In this document: positions 22,832 to 31,032 of the stretch, piece after piece
How positions within the stretch are numbered: position 1 is the stretch's first letter
How the letters are laid out: each line of letters opens with the position of its first letter
NCBI GenBank assembly: GCA_028822675.1
Contig: JAPKDE010000007.1
Span: 1-32,444 of the forward strand
Direction of reading: 5' to 3'
DNA length: 32,444 bases
From: Dehalococcoidia bacterium
GTDB lineage: Bacteria; Chloroflexota; Dehalococcoidia; UBA3495
Position numbers and translations under genes: made by a program
The notes under the pieces: model-generated
What the model saw: the letters and a program-made list of their open reading frames with translations, nothing else
Database searches by the model: none
What the model was told of the DNA's origin: nothing

Positions 22832-23644
22832 TCACTTGCCAGGCTCGGCAACGCCGCCATTCTGGAGCCGTTTTAGCAGTAATGGCAATAGCTCTCCGGA
22901 AGGGCCGTTTAGGGTTATGTCACACCAGGACGTGAGCGAAGTCTCATCTGGATTGATCTCAATCAGCGTTGCGCCCAACTCCTTGGCGACGATCGGCAGG
23001 CGGGCCGCCGGGTTAACCGTGCCGGAGGTGCCCACCAACAGCATGCAGTCGCACGTCTCCGCCTGTTGACGGCAAGCCAGTAGCACATCTGCGGGTATGG
23101 GCTCGCCAAACATGACGGTGTCCATCTTGATGATGCCGCCGCACTTGATACACCTGGGTGGCAGGCTGTCAAAATGATAGCCGTCCCTGGGCTGACGGTC
23201 GGCGCAATCGATACACCGCAGCCAGGTGCGGTTGCCGTGAATCTCCAACATATTCTGGCTGCCCGCAACCCGGTGGAGGTTATCCACGTTCTGCGTAACC
23301 AAGTACTGCAAAAAGCCCTGCTGCTCCATCTCAACCATGGCGTAGTGCCCCGGATTGGGTTGGGCCTGATCCACAGCCACTTTCAACTCGTAAGTCGGGT
23401 CTCCGGGGCGGTCTTCATTGCGAAACCGGGCTTCCCACCACTCCTGCGGGTCACGCAAGAACTCCCGGTAGGAAAGATTGGTTGGCTCGCCATACTTGGT
23501 CCAAAGTCCGCCTGGCCCACGAAACGGCGGGATTCCGCTCTCAACCGAAAGCCCGGCCCCGGCCAGGGCAACGACATGTTTTGAGCGCAACATGAGCGTG
23601 GCGGCTTGGTTCAGTGAATCGGAGAGTTCTGCGGTTAGCTTCAA
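22832..23644 (-). CDS. Sir2-family NAD-dependent protein deacylase
   Basis: A 270-residue sirtuin. Motifs are GAGLSVESGIPPFRG (29-43), QNVDNLHR (118-125), catalytic His136 in EIHGN, the zinc Cys144/147/165/168 (CIDC and CIKC), and GTSGTVNPAA (205-214). It removes acyl groups from lysine using NAD+. The residue after the first zinc pair and the loop around 60-75 were not enough to decide between deacetylase and desuccinylase. The frame begins at a TTG (23642-23644), as no upstream ATG exists before a stop; an internal ATG at 23593 would remove the N-terminal helix. It ends in TGA. It lies 53 bases after pcm and may be co-transcribed with it. Confidence 0.9.
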   Translation of the reverse strand: MKLTAELSDSLNQAATLMLRSKHVVALAGAGLSVESGIPPFRGPGGLWTKYGEPTNLSYREFLRDPQEWWEARFRNEDRPGDPTYELKVAVDQAQPNPGHYAMVEMEQQGFLQYLVTQNVDNLHRVAGSQNMLEIHGNRTWLRCIDCADRQPRDGYHFDSLPPRCIKCGGIIKMDTVMFGEPIPADVLLACRQQAETCDCMLLVGTSGTVNPAARLPIVAKELGATLIEINPDETSLTSWCDITLNGPSGELLPLLLKRLQNGGVAEPGK

Positions 23645-23697
23645 TATGATTAGTTGGCTATTTTAACCGCGCCAAGGTTTACTGAGAAGGGGTTCCG

Positions 23698-24363
23698 TTA
23701 GGAAGAGGGAAAGGCCTCATCACCGAGCAGGGGAACAAATCGACAGGAACCGAGCATCCGGATCGAAATTCCCTCACCGGTCCGCAGCATGCAGACCAGT
23801 TCTTGACGCTCCAGGTCACCCACCGGAGCAACCATACGGCCACCAACCGCCAGTTGGCCAATGAGCGTTGGGGACAATCTCGGCATGGCGGCAGAGACGA
23901 CAATGGCGTCATAAGGCCCGCGCCAGGAGCAGCCCAGTTCATTGGAAGAGTCTTCAACAACTATGTTCCGGTACTCAAGCTCGCTCAGAGTCTCCCGGGC
24001 TTGTTGGGCCAGGCTCCGGACCAATTCTACGGTCACAACATTGCCCTTAGGGACCATTTCGGCCAGAACAGCGGCTTGGTAGCCAGATCCACCGCCCACT
24101 TCCAAGACGCAGTCGTCGGGCTGGAGACGAAGAGCCTCAGTGATCAGGGCAACTATATAGGGCTGAGAAATCGTTTGGCCGGCACCGATGGCCAGAGGAA
24201 TATCACGGTAGGAGAGGGGCCGCTCACTGATTGGAACAAAAACATCGCGGGGTACGCGTTCCATAGCTCTCAGGACAGGAATCGCCCTGATCTTGCGGCG
24301 TAGATTGGAGAACAACTCTTTTCGGTCGGAAATGAGCTTCTTGTCCAGTTCTCGTTCCAACAT
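23698..24363 (-). CDS. pcm: Protein-L-isoaspartate O-methyltransferase
   Basis: A 221-residue PIMT. It methylates isoaspartyl residues in damaged proteins with S-adenosylmethionine to start their repair. Motifs are GQTISQPYIVALITEAL, the SAM loop VLEVGGGSGYQAAVLAEM, VVTVELV, and SAAMPRLSPTLIGQLAVGG. I place the start at the ATG at 24363 (MLERELDKKL), which fits family length and has an AGGT just upstream; the frame stays open to a TTG at 24465, but those 34 residues do not look like the family. It is first in a minus-strand run with the sirtuin, both linked to protein maintenance. It is divergent from the HTH regulator. Confidence 0.9.
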   Translation of the reverse strand: MLERELDKKLISDRKELFSNLRRKIRAIPVLRAMERVPRDVFVPISERPLSYRDIPLAIGAGQTISQPYIVALITEALRLQPDDCVLEVGGGSGYQAAVLAEMVPKGNVVTVELVRSLAQQARETLSELEYRNIVVEDSSNELGCSWRGPYDAIVVSAAMPRLSPTLIGQLAVGGRMVAPVGDLERQELVCMLRTGEGISIRMLGSCRFVPLLGDEAFPSS

Positions 24364-24576
24364 TGACCTGAATATAGCATTACATAACTGGTCTAATAAA
24401 AGGAATTTCACGCACGTATTTAGCATTATTATTGAGCATGATTTGGGAGTTATTGACTGTTGCAAACCCGTATGCTAACTTTGATAAAGTTATGAGTTAA
24501 AAGCTCAGTTTCTTACAGATTTTTATAGGTTTTTTGGACTAAAACCCCTCAATACAACCCGTCGGATTGATTAATT

Positions 24577-25203
24577 TTGGTAGAAATTCAGACCGCTGAC
24601 AGTCAAATAGTAGATAAGTCTCAATGGCTTTCCCTTAGAGACGCCTGCCGCATCCTTGATGTCAGCAACACAACACTGCGTCAGTGGGCCGACAACGGCT
24701 ACCTGAGAGTTTACCGAACGCCCGGTGGTCACCGACGGTTCCTCCGCACGGATGTGGAATCGTTCGCCAATGCGCCCGAGCAGGCTCAGGAACACGGACG
24801 GGAAGACGCCATTGAAGGCTCGGCCCTCCGTAAGATTCGCCGCCGTCTCAGCCGGAACGATGTCCTCCAGCAACCCTGGTATCAGAGTGTGGAGGAAGAG
24901 GGCAAGGTTAGGATGCGGCTCTTTGGACGCCGTCTGCTTTCCCTGCTACTTCAGGAGTCGGGGGCCCGCCGTCGCCGACTGGAACTGCTAGAAGAGGCCC
25001 ACCTTTTGGGCCGCGAATACGGCACAGAGATGTCTGAAAGGGGCGTAACCCTGAAAGACACTATCGAAGCCTTCGTATTTTTCAGGACCATGGTCCTGGA
25101 CTCAACCAACCCAGGTGCCTGGGCCAAGATTATTGAGGCCGCAGACCGCGTGCTGGTTGGAATGGCGGATTCATATGAAGAACCTAGCAAATCTATGGGT
25201 TAA
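24577..25203 (+). CDS. MerR/excisionase-type HTH regulator with C-terminal helical domain
   Basis: A 208-residue regulator. A MerR-like winged HTH is at about 18-65 (LSLRDACRILDVSNTTLRQW, then NGYLRVYRTPGGHRRF). The C-terminal half (about 95-195) is all helical with WYQSVEEEGKVRMRLFGRRL and TLKDTIEAFVFFRT. It resembles the RsbR-N/bacterial sensory helical domains often attached to this HTH in Chloroflexota (family name from memory). The start is a TTG at 24577 with no strong Shine-Dalgarno sequence; no ATG precedes the HTH. It ends 115 bases before ahbAB on the same strand, so it is a candidate regulator of the tetrapyrrole operon, but that is inference from position only. Confidence 0.85.
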   Translation: MVEIQTADSQIVDKSQWLSLRDACRILDVSNTTLRQWADNGYLRVYRTPGGHRRFLRTDVESFANAPEQAQEHGREDAIEGSALRKIRRRLSRNDVLQQPWYQSVEEEGKVRMRLFGRRLLSLLLQESGARRRRLELLEEAHLLGREYGTEMSERGVTLKDTIEAFVFFRTMVLDSTNPGAWAKIIEAADRVLVGMADSYEEPSKSMG

Positions 25204-25318
25204 TACCCCGTTTCATAGTCCCATAATCAATCCTAAGGGATATAGAACCAACGCAGCACCAAATAGCGAATTAACTTAGAGAACTTATTCAAACTCATCA
25301 GGAGGACCAAGAACAGCT

Positions 25319-26413
25319 ATGGACATCATCGATCGCAAGCTGTTGAACTTGATTCAATCGCCCTTCCCCATGGTTGACCAACCGTATCAACAACTGGGTG
25401 AAGAGGTTGGAGTCAGTGAACAAGAAGTCATTGACCGGTTGACTGAGTTGAAACGGACCAATGTGCTCCGTCAGATTAGCGCAATTTTCGACACACGACG
25501 CCTGGGATTCAAGACCACACTCGTGGCCGCAGCCTACGAGCCAGACCAATTGCACCAGGCAGCAATGGAAATCAACAAGCACCCCGGCGTTAGCCACAAC
25601 TACGCAAGGGAAGGCTCTTACTACAACCTATGGTTCACCCTAGCCGTGCCGCCGGAACACGACCTGGCGGCCACCGCGGGATATATGGCCCGCAAGACTG
25701 GTGCCCTTGAACAAAGGTTGATGCCCACCAAACGGTTCTTCAAAATTGGTGTCAACTTTGACATGGTCAACAAGAAGGGCTCTTCATTCAACTTTAGTCC
25801 AGACAATGTTAAGGCCGGCAAAGGTGATGCTAAAGCAGGTGGCGAAAACGCCGCCGACACAGGCGCCGCCGATTCCTGGAACCAGGCCGTCCCCGTTACT
25901 GATTTCGAGAAAGACGCCATTCGCGGAATGCAAGAAGACCTAGCACTGGTCCCTCGCCCTTATGACGACACCGCCAAGAATCTGGGCCTCACAACCGAGG
26001 AGTTGTTTGCCCTAGCCAAAGACTTCCAAGAGCGCCGCATAATGCGCCGTTACAGCGCCGTGCTGCACCATCGCCGTTCCGGCTTCAAGGCCAACGCGAT
26101 GATTGTATGGAAGGTACCGGAAGACCGAGCTGAAGAAGTTGGTCTGACCATGGCCGCTCACAACGCAGTGACTCACTGTTACGAGCGACCAACATTCCCA
26201 GACTGGCCCTATACCCACTTCACCATGGTCCATGCGACTACGCCCGAAGGCTGCGAAGAGATCAACAATGAGATCAGCGAAGCCACCGGTATCACCGAAC
26301 GTTTGGTGCTCTACAGCACACGGGAATACAAGAAGACTCGCGTGCGCTACTTTGTGCCTGACTATGACGAATATCTAGACGCGGAAAAGCCCGACGCCGT
26401 AATAACGGTTTGA
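25319..26413 (+). CDS. ahbAB: Fused siroheme decarboxylase (AhbA-AhbB)
   Basis: A 364-residue fusion of two Lrp/AsnC-like siroheme decarboxylase subunits. The N-half (about 1-150) has the AsnC HTH-like start MDIIDRKLLNLIQSPFP and SHNYAREGSYYNLWFTL. A low-complexity Gly/Ala/Lys linker (about 165-188) follows. The C-half (about 190-364) has the strongly diagnostic HCYERPTFPDWPYTHF (286-301). The enzyme converts siroheme to 12,18-didecarboxysiroheme in the alternative heme pathway; NirDLGH of heme d1 synthesis are close relatives. It is often misannotated as a transcription regulator. An AGGAGG site lies 13 bases before the ATG. It is first in the tetrapyrrole operon, which supports the decarboxylase role. 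Confidence 0.88.
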   Translation: MDIIDRKLLNLIQSPFPMVDQPYQQLGEEVGVSEQEVIDRLTELKRTNVLRQISAIFDTRRLGFKTTLVAAAYEPDQLHQAAMEINKHPGVSHNYAREGSYYNLWFTLAVPPEHDLAATAGYMARKTGALEQRLMPTKRFFKIGVNFDMVNKKGSSFNFSPDNVKAGKGDAKAGGENAADTGAADSWNQAVPVTDFEKDAIRGMQEDLALVPRPYDDTAKNLGLTTEELFALAKDFQERRIMRRYSAVLHHRRSGFKANAMIVWKVPEDRAEEVGLTMAAHNAVTHCYERPTFPDWPYTHFTMVHATTPEGCEEINNEISEATGITERLVLYSTREYKKTRVRYFVPDYDEYLDAEKPDAVITV

Positions 26414-26425
26414 TTCAAAACCACC

Positions 26426-26506
26426 GGTGATGCCATGGTTCTTTAGCGTAAACGCCATGGTTTCACCGCAGCAAACCTAGCGGTACTACTCCAACCGTTA
26501 TAACGG
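26426..26506 (+). promoter_or_regulatory. Inverted repeats between ahbAB and sirC
   Basis: The 141-base gap holds GGTGA-2-CCATGG (26426-26438) mirrored by CCATGG-2-TCACC (26455-26467), and a perfect 12-base palindrome CCGTTATAACGG (26495-26506), ending 48 bases before the ATG. They could be operators, an internal promoter region or an RNA structure. No T run follows, so these are not clear terminators. Confidence 0.35.
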
Positions 26507-26554
26507 CTTATTCCAAAAACCTAGCTGGTGCCAGGTTTCTACTACAGAGGTCTT

Positions 26555-27328
26555 ATGCCAACTTTTTATCCCGTTTTTCTAAACTTGACCGGACGCAAGT
26601 GCGTCATCATTGGCGGCGGACAAGTCGCGGAAGGCAAAATTTCCAAACTGCTCGAATCAGGTGCCAAGATCATCGTGATCAGCCCAGACGCCACTCAGGG
26701 CATCCGTGGCTTTGCCGAGCGCGGCCAGATCGAGTTCGAACTCCGCAAGTACCAAGATGGTGACCTCCAGGGCGCGTTCCTAGTCGTCGCCGCCACCAAT
26801 GACACTGTGGTCAACCAAGAGATTTTCGAGGAAGCAGAGAAACAGGGCATTCTGCTGAACGCCGTAGACGACATGCCTCGCTGCTCGTTCATCGCTCCGT
26901 CCATCGTGGAAAAGGGCCCGGTCACCGTGGCCATCTCCACCGGCGGTGCCAGCCCCGCTCTGGCCCGCAAGCTTCGCGAGAAGATGGACGTTTCATCTGC
27001 CCTGGATTGGGCCGACGCCACCAGCGTGCTCTCCAAGGCCCGCCAGGTCGTCAAGGAAAAACAGATTTCCATAGACCCACAACGGTGGCAGTGCTGCATG
27101 ACCGATGACCTCTTGAGCATGGTCCAAGCCGGACACGAAGACGACGCATTGAATCTGCTGATGGATCGCCTGCAGGGAAAGGACTCCAACGGTAAATGTT
27201 CCAACGTGGCTGAATGCGTGGACGGCGGCTGCCAGATCAAAAACACCGCCCCTGTCAACGTAGCATTGAATCAAAACGTGACCCAAAACGGAAACCAAGA
27301 CCGCATGGCCCAGACCGCGGGGGACTAA
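26555..27328 (+). CDS. Precorrin-2 dehydrogenase (SirC/Met8-like) with Cys-containing tail
   Basis: A 257-residue siroheme-synthase N-domain protein. It oxidises precorrin-2 to sirohydrochlorin with NAD+. The Rossmann motif GGGQVAEGK is at 20-28, the catalytic Asp in LNAVDD near 104-105, and FIAPSIVEKGPVTVAISTGGASPALARKLRE at about 112-142 (two blocks) is typical. The helical part continues to about 207. The last 50 residues are extra: CSNVAECVDGGCQ with Cys215, Cys221 and Cys226, then an Asn/Gln-rich end. The ATG at 26555 has AGAGG nine bases upstream; a start at 26528 is less likely. A Met8-like protein could also insert iron, as no ferrochelatase gene is seen nearby. hemC follows after four bases. 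Confidence 0.9.
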   Translation: MPTFYPVFLNLTGRKCVIIGGGQVAEGKISKLLESGAKIIVISPDATQGIRGFAERGQIEFELRKYQDGDLQGAFLVVAATNDTVVNQEIFEEAEKQGILLNAVDDMPRCSFIAPSIVEKGPVTVAISTGGASPALARKLREKMDVSSALDWADATSVLSKARQVVKEKQISIDPQRWQCCMTDDLLSMVQAGHEDDALNLLMDRLQGKDSNGKCSNVAECVDGGCQIKNTAPVNVALNQNVTQNGNQDRMAQTAGD

Positions 27329-27332
27329 CCGC

Positions 27333-28319
27333 TTGACTCTCAGCGAATCAGCGGACAGTTCAAACGATTCAGGTTTTCGAGGCGGCCCCGCTCTCAAAGT
27401 TGGGAGCCGGGGCAGCGCCCTCGCTCTAATCCAAGACCACGTGGTGATTGGCCGGTTAAAGGCCAACAGCCCCAACCTCAATTATGAAGTTGATACCATC
27501 CGAACCCGAGGCGATGCCGATCAGACTTCCCGCCTGGCCGGCATGGGCCTGGGCATCTTCGTCAAAGAACTTGAAGACGAACTGCTCAGCGGGAAACTGG
27601 ACATCGCCGTGCACAGTCTCAAAGACATGCCCACCCTACTGGCCGATGGCCTGGTACTGGGCGCAGTATTGTCCCGTGAGGATCCCAGAGACGTGCTGGT
27701 AAACCGGTTTGGCTGCTCCCTGGATGCTCTTGAGAAGGGAACCCGCATCGGCACCAGCAGCCCACGCCGCGCCGCCCAACTGAAGATGTTTGCCCCCCAG
27801 GTGGAGATTGTCTCCATCCGTGGCAACGTGGAAACTAGGCTCAGAAAATCCCAGGGCGATGAAGCAGACGGGGCCATCTTGGCGGCCGCCGGCATGATTC
27901 GATTGGGACTGGTAGACCAGGTCACCGAGTACTTGTCGGCCAACAAGTTTGTGCCGCCTCCTGGCCAGGGCATCCTAGCTGTGGAATGCCGGGCCGACGA
28001 CCACATGATGTTGGAACGGTTGGCAGCTATAGATGACGCCGACACCAGATATGAAGCCACCGCAGAAAGGACTTTCTTAGAGAGGCTTGGCGGCGGTTGT
28101 AGCGTGCCGGTGGGCGCATTTGCCCAGTGCATGGGCGACACCATGAAGATGACCATTTTCATGAGCACCGAAGATGGCACCAAGAACTTCACATCTGAAG
28201 TAAGCGGACCTAAAACAGACCCCTTGTCCCTGGCCACCGAAGCCTTCCGCGTCCTTGAAGAAGAGGGCGGAGCGGATTTGGTAGCCGTGGCCCGGGAAAA
28301 TCAGGCATTCCAAGCGTAA
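27333..28319 (+). CDS. hemC: Hydroxymethylbilane synthase (porphobilinogen deaminase)
   Basis: A 328-residue HemC that polymerises four porphobilinogens to hydroxymethylbilane. Motifs are VGSRGSALAL (23-32), catalytic Asp98 in HSLKDMP, GTSSPRRAAQL (140-150), and the dipyrromethane-carrying Cys256 in GGGCSVPVGAFA. The start is a TTG at 27333, four bases after the sirC stop, with GGGGGA just upstream; the first 20 residues are extra to the usual start. The short gap implies coupled translation with sirC. In many bacteria hemA sits between sirC and hemC; here there is none. Confidence 0.93.
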   Translation: MTLSESADSSNDSGFRGGPALKVGSRGSALALIQDHVVIGRLKANSPNLNYEVDTIRTRGDADQTSRLAGMGLGIFVKELEDELLSGKLDIAVHSLKDMPTLLADGLVLGAVLSREDPRDVLVNRFGCSLDALEKGTRIGTSSPRRAAQLKMFAPQVEIVSIRGNVETRLRKSQGDEADGAILAAAGMIRLGLVDQVTEYLSANKFVPPPGQGILAVECRADDHMMLERLAAIDDADTRYEATAERTFLERLGGGCSVPVGAFAQCMGDTMKMTIFMSTEDGTKNFTSEVSGPKTDPLSLATEAFRVLEEEGGADLVAVARENQAFQA

Positions 28320-28371
28320 CTATTTGCCCTCATGGGCATTACCCATATTCGGCGTTACTAAGGGATTAAAA

Positions 28372-29898
28372 TTGACCGGTAAAGTTTATCTGGTGGGTGC
28401 CGGACCGGGCGACCCCGGACTGATAACCGTAAAGGGAATGAAAGTGTTGCAGGAGGCCCAAGTGGTCGTCTACGACCGCCTCGTTGACCCTGCACAGCTA
28501 AAATTCGTGTCCAAAGATGCGGAAATGATCTTTGTTGGCAAGGCCAGGGGCCACCAGCAACTGACTCAACCCGAAATAAACCAGCTCCTGGTAGACAAAG
28601 CCGCTCAGGGACTGAACGTGGTCCGGCTCAAGGGCGGTGACCCGTTCGTGTTTGGTCGCGGCGGCGAAGAAGCCCTAGAACTGAAAAACAATGGACTGCC
28701 CTTTGAAGTTGTTCCTGGCGTAACTTCAGCCATCGCAGCCCTCGCCTACGCGGGCATACCGATTACCCACAGGGGCGTCTCCACCACTTTTACCGTGGTG
28801 AGCGGCAGTGAAGACCCCGCCAAGCCAGAATCCACCATCCCCTGGGACGTTCTAGCCAAGAACGGCGGCACCCTGGTGGTGCTGATGGGCTGGAAATCCT
28901 TGGAAACAATTTTAGCGACCCTGGAAAAAAATGGCCTTCCTCCGACGACCCCCGCAGCCCTGGTGCAATGGGGAACCTGGAGCGACCAGAAAACGGTCAC
29001 CGGCAATATCAAGAACATCTTGGAACTGGGCACGGCTGCCGGTCTCACTGCCCCAGTGATTACCGTGATTGGCGATGTGGTCAACCTACGGGAAGACCTT
29101 TCCTGGTTCGACAAACGGCCGCTATTTGGCAAGCGTGTTTTGAACACCCGCTCACGCTCTCAGGCATCTAGACTGCAAACCCTGCTGGAGCAGTCCGGAG
29201 CCAACCCGCTGGAACTACCGACCATCGAGATTGGCCCACTGGCTGACCACACAGAACTGGACGCAACACTGGAACAACTGGCCAACTATCAATGGATCAT
29301 CTTCGCCAGCGCCAACGCGGTGGAATCGGTCTTCGAGCGCCTGGCCCTACAAGGCAAGGACGCCCGTGCCCTGGCCGGTACCACCATTGGAGCAATCGGC
29401 CCAGCCACCGCCCAGGCCTTGGCTAACCGTGGAATCACCGCCGACTTTGTACCCAACCGTTCTATTTCAGAAGAAATTCTGAGTGAACTCTCAGGCCGTG
29501 ATTGGAACGGTGTCTCAGTCTTGTTGCCCTCAGCAGACATTGGCCGTGACGAACTGGAAAAGGGACTGGCGGGCATGGGAGCCACTGTAAAGCGTCTGGC
29601 CGCCTACCGAAACGTTCCGGTTGTTGGAATCAGTGACCTGGCCAAACAAGCTTTCATCGACGGAGTGGATGTCGTAACCTTTACCAGTTCCTCCACCGTG
29701 CGTAACCTGGTGGACATGCTGGACGGCGACCTGAAAGCCCTTGAAAACAGCTTTATAGCGTGCATCGGCCCAATAACCGCCGCCACTGCCCGTGAACTGG
29801 GTCTCAGCGTAGACCTGGAAGCGTCCGAACACACCGTTGAAGGTCTGGTGGACACACTCACAAACCACTTTGCCGTTGGCGAAGTTTCCCACGCTTAG
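28372..29898 (+). CDS. cobA-hemD: CobA-HemD fusion (SUMT and uroporphyrinogen-III synthase)
   Basis: A 508-residue bifunctional protein. The N-part (about 1-245) is uroporphyrinogen-III C-methyltransferase: VGAGPGDPGLITVKG (8-22), VVVYDRLV, RLKGGDPFVFGRGGEE (85-100) and VVPGVTSAIAALAYAG (113-128). It makes precorrin-2. The C-part (about 252-505) is HemD, with RVLNTRSRSQASRL, FASANAVESVFERL, TFTSSSTVRNLVD and CIGPITAATARELG, which closes hydroxymethylbilane to uroporphyrinogen III. I choose the TTG at 28372, preceded by AAGGGA, over a TTG at 28324 that adds 16 non-family residues. It supplies the siroheme branch used by AhbAB. Confidence 0.92.
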   Translation: MTGKVYLVGAGPGDPGLITVKGMKVLQEAQVVVYDRLVDPAQLKFVSKDAEMIFVGKARGHQQLTQPEINQLLVDKAAQGLNVVRLKGGDPFVFGRGGEEALELKNNGLPFEVVPGVTSAIAALAYAGIPITHRGVSTTFTVVSGSEDPAKPESTIPWDVLAKNGGTLVVLMGWKSLETILATLEKNGLPPTTPAALVQWGTWSDQKTVTGNIKNILELGTAAGLTAPVITVIGDVVNLREDLSWFDKRPLFGKRVLNTRSRSQASRLQTLLEQSGANPLELPTIEIGPLADHTELDATLEQLANYQWIIFASANAVESVFERLALQGKDARALAGTTIGAIGPATAQALANRGITADFVPNRSISEEILSELSGRDWNGVSVLLPSADIGRDELEKGLAGMGATVKRLAAYRNVPVVGISDLAKQAFIDGVDVVTFTSSSTVRNLVDMLDGDLKALENSFIACIGPITAATARELGLSVDLEASEHTVEGLVDTLTNHFAVGEVSHA

Positions 29899-29957
29899 TA
29901 TTACTATAATATCCCCGAGTATTAGTTCTTAATAGCACTCCAGGAGAATAGGACGTC

Positions 29958-30941
29958 ATGACCAGCTTCCCAGACTCACGGTTGCGCCGCCTGCGCGGTA
30001 GCGAGTCCATGCGCAACATGGTCAAAGAGACCCGCTTGACGGTTAAAGAGTTCGTCTACCCATTGTTTGTTGCCCACGGCTCAGGTGTCAAAGAAGCCAT
30101 TGAGCCCATGCCCGGCCAATTCCAAATGTCCATAGACGTTCTGTCTGAGGAAGTTGGCGAGGCCGCGGAATTGGGCATCCCATCTGTCCTGCTGTTTGGG
30201 TTGCCCGCTGAGAAAGACCCGCTGGGCCTGGAGGGTTACGACCCTGAGGGCATCGTGCAGGAAGCGGTACGCATGATTAAGAAGAACCACCCCAAGATGA
30301 TGGTGGTTACCGACGTCTGCATGTGTGAATACACCGACCACGGCCACTGTGGCGTGATCGAGAACGGCAAGGTCGACAACGACCAGACCCTGGAACTGCT
30401 GGGCAAGACCGCTGTGTCTCACGTTCAAGCCGGAGCCGACCTCCCTGCGCCATCAGCAATGATGGACGGCCAGGTGTGGGCCATTCGCCAGGCATTGAAC
30501 GCCAACGGCTACGATGACATACCCATCATGGGTTACGCGGCCAAGTATTCGTCCGGGTTCTACGGCCCATTCCGAGAGGCCGCTGGTTCAACGCCCCAGT
30601 TTGGCGACCGCAAGAGCTATCAGATGGACCCGGCCAACGCCCGCATGGCCATGCGCGAGATCGAAGCCGACGTCGCTGAGGGCGCCGACATCGTAATGGT
30701 AAAACCGGCATTGGCTTACTTAGACGTGATTCGGCAGGCTAAAGACCGATTTGACCTGCCCCTAGCCGCCTACAATGTGAGCGGCGAGTACTCCATGATT
30801 AAAGCCGCAGCCTCGCTTGGCTGGGTTGACGAGAAAACCGTCACCATGGAAGTGCTGACCTCCATCAAACGGGCCGGCGCAGACACGATTCTCACCTACC
30901 ACGCCAAAGAAGTAGCCGAATGGCTCAAGGAAACCGAGTAG
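29958..30941 (+). CDS. hemB: Porphobilinogen synthase (5-aminolevulinate dehydratase)
   Basis: A 327-residue HemB that condenses two 5-aminolevulinates into porphobilinogen. The zinc site is DVCMCEYTDHGHCG with Cys121, Cys123 and Cys131, so this is the zinc-dependent type. Schiff-base lysines are Lys196 (GYAAKYSSGFYGPFRE) and Lys249 (VMVKPALAYLD). APSAMMDGQV replaces the commoner APSDMMDGRV. The ATG follows AGGAG and AGGA. Order in the operon is after cobA-hemD and before hemL, with 59- and 91-base gaps. Confidence 0.95.
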   Translation: MTSFPDSRLRRLRGSESMRNMVKETRLTVKEFVYPLFVAHGSGVKEAIEPMPGQFQMSIDVLSEEVGEAAELGIPSVLLFGLPAEKDPLGLEGYDPEGIVQEAVRMIKKNHPKMMVVTDVCMCEYTDHGHCGVIENGKVDNDQTLELLGKTAVSHVQAGADLPAPSAMMDGQVWAIRQALNANGYDDIPIMGYAAKYSSGFYGPFREAAGSTPQFGDRKSYQMDPANARMAMREIEADVAEGADIVMVKPALAYLDVIRQAKDRFDLPLAAYNVSGEYSMIKAAASLGWVDEKTVTMEVLTSIKRAGADTILTYHAKEVAEWLKETE

Positions 30942-31032
30942 CCATTTAGCAATCGATTTAGAGTAATAATAGTCAATCGACTTAACGAGACTGAATAGTC
31001 TCTGAACTCCCAATATTTAATCAGGAAGCTGC

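Noticed and set aside
25319..26413. Annotation as an Lrp/AsnC transcription regulator
   Set aside because: The double AsnC-like architecture, HCYERP and WPY motifs and the tetrapyrrole neighbours fit siroheme decarboxylase better.
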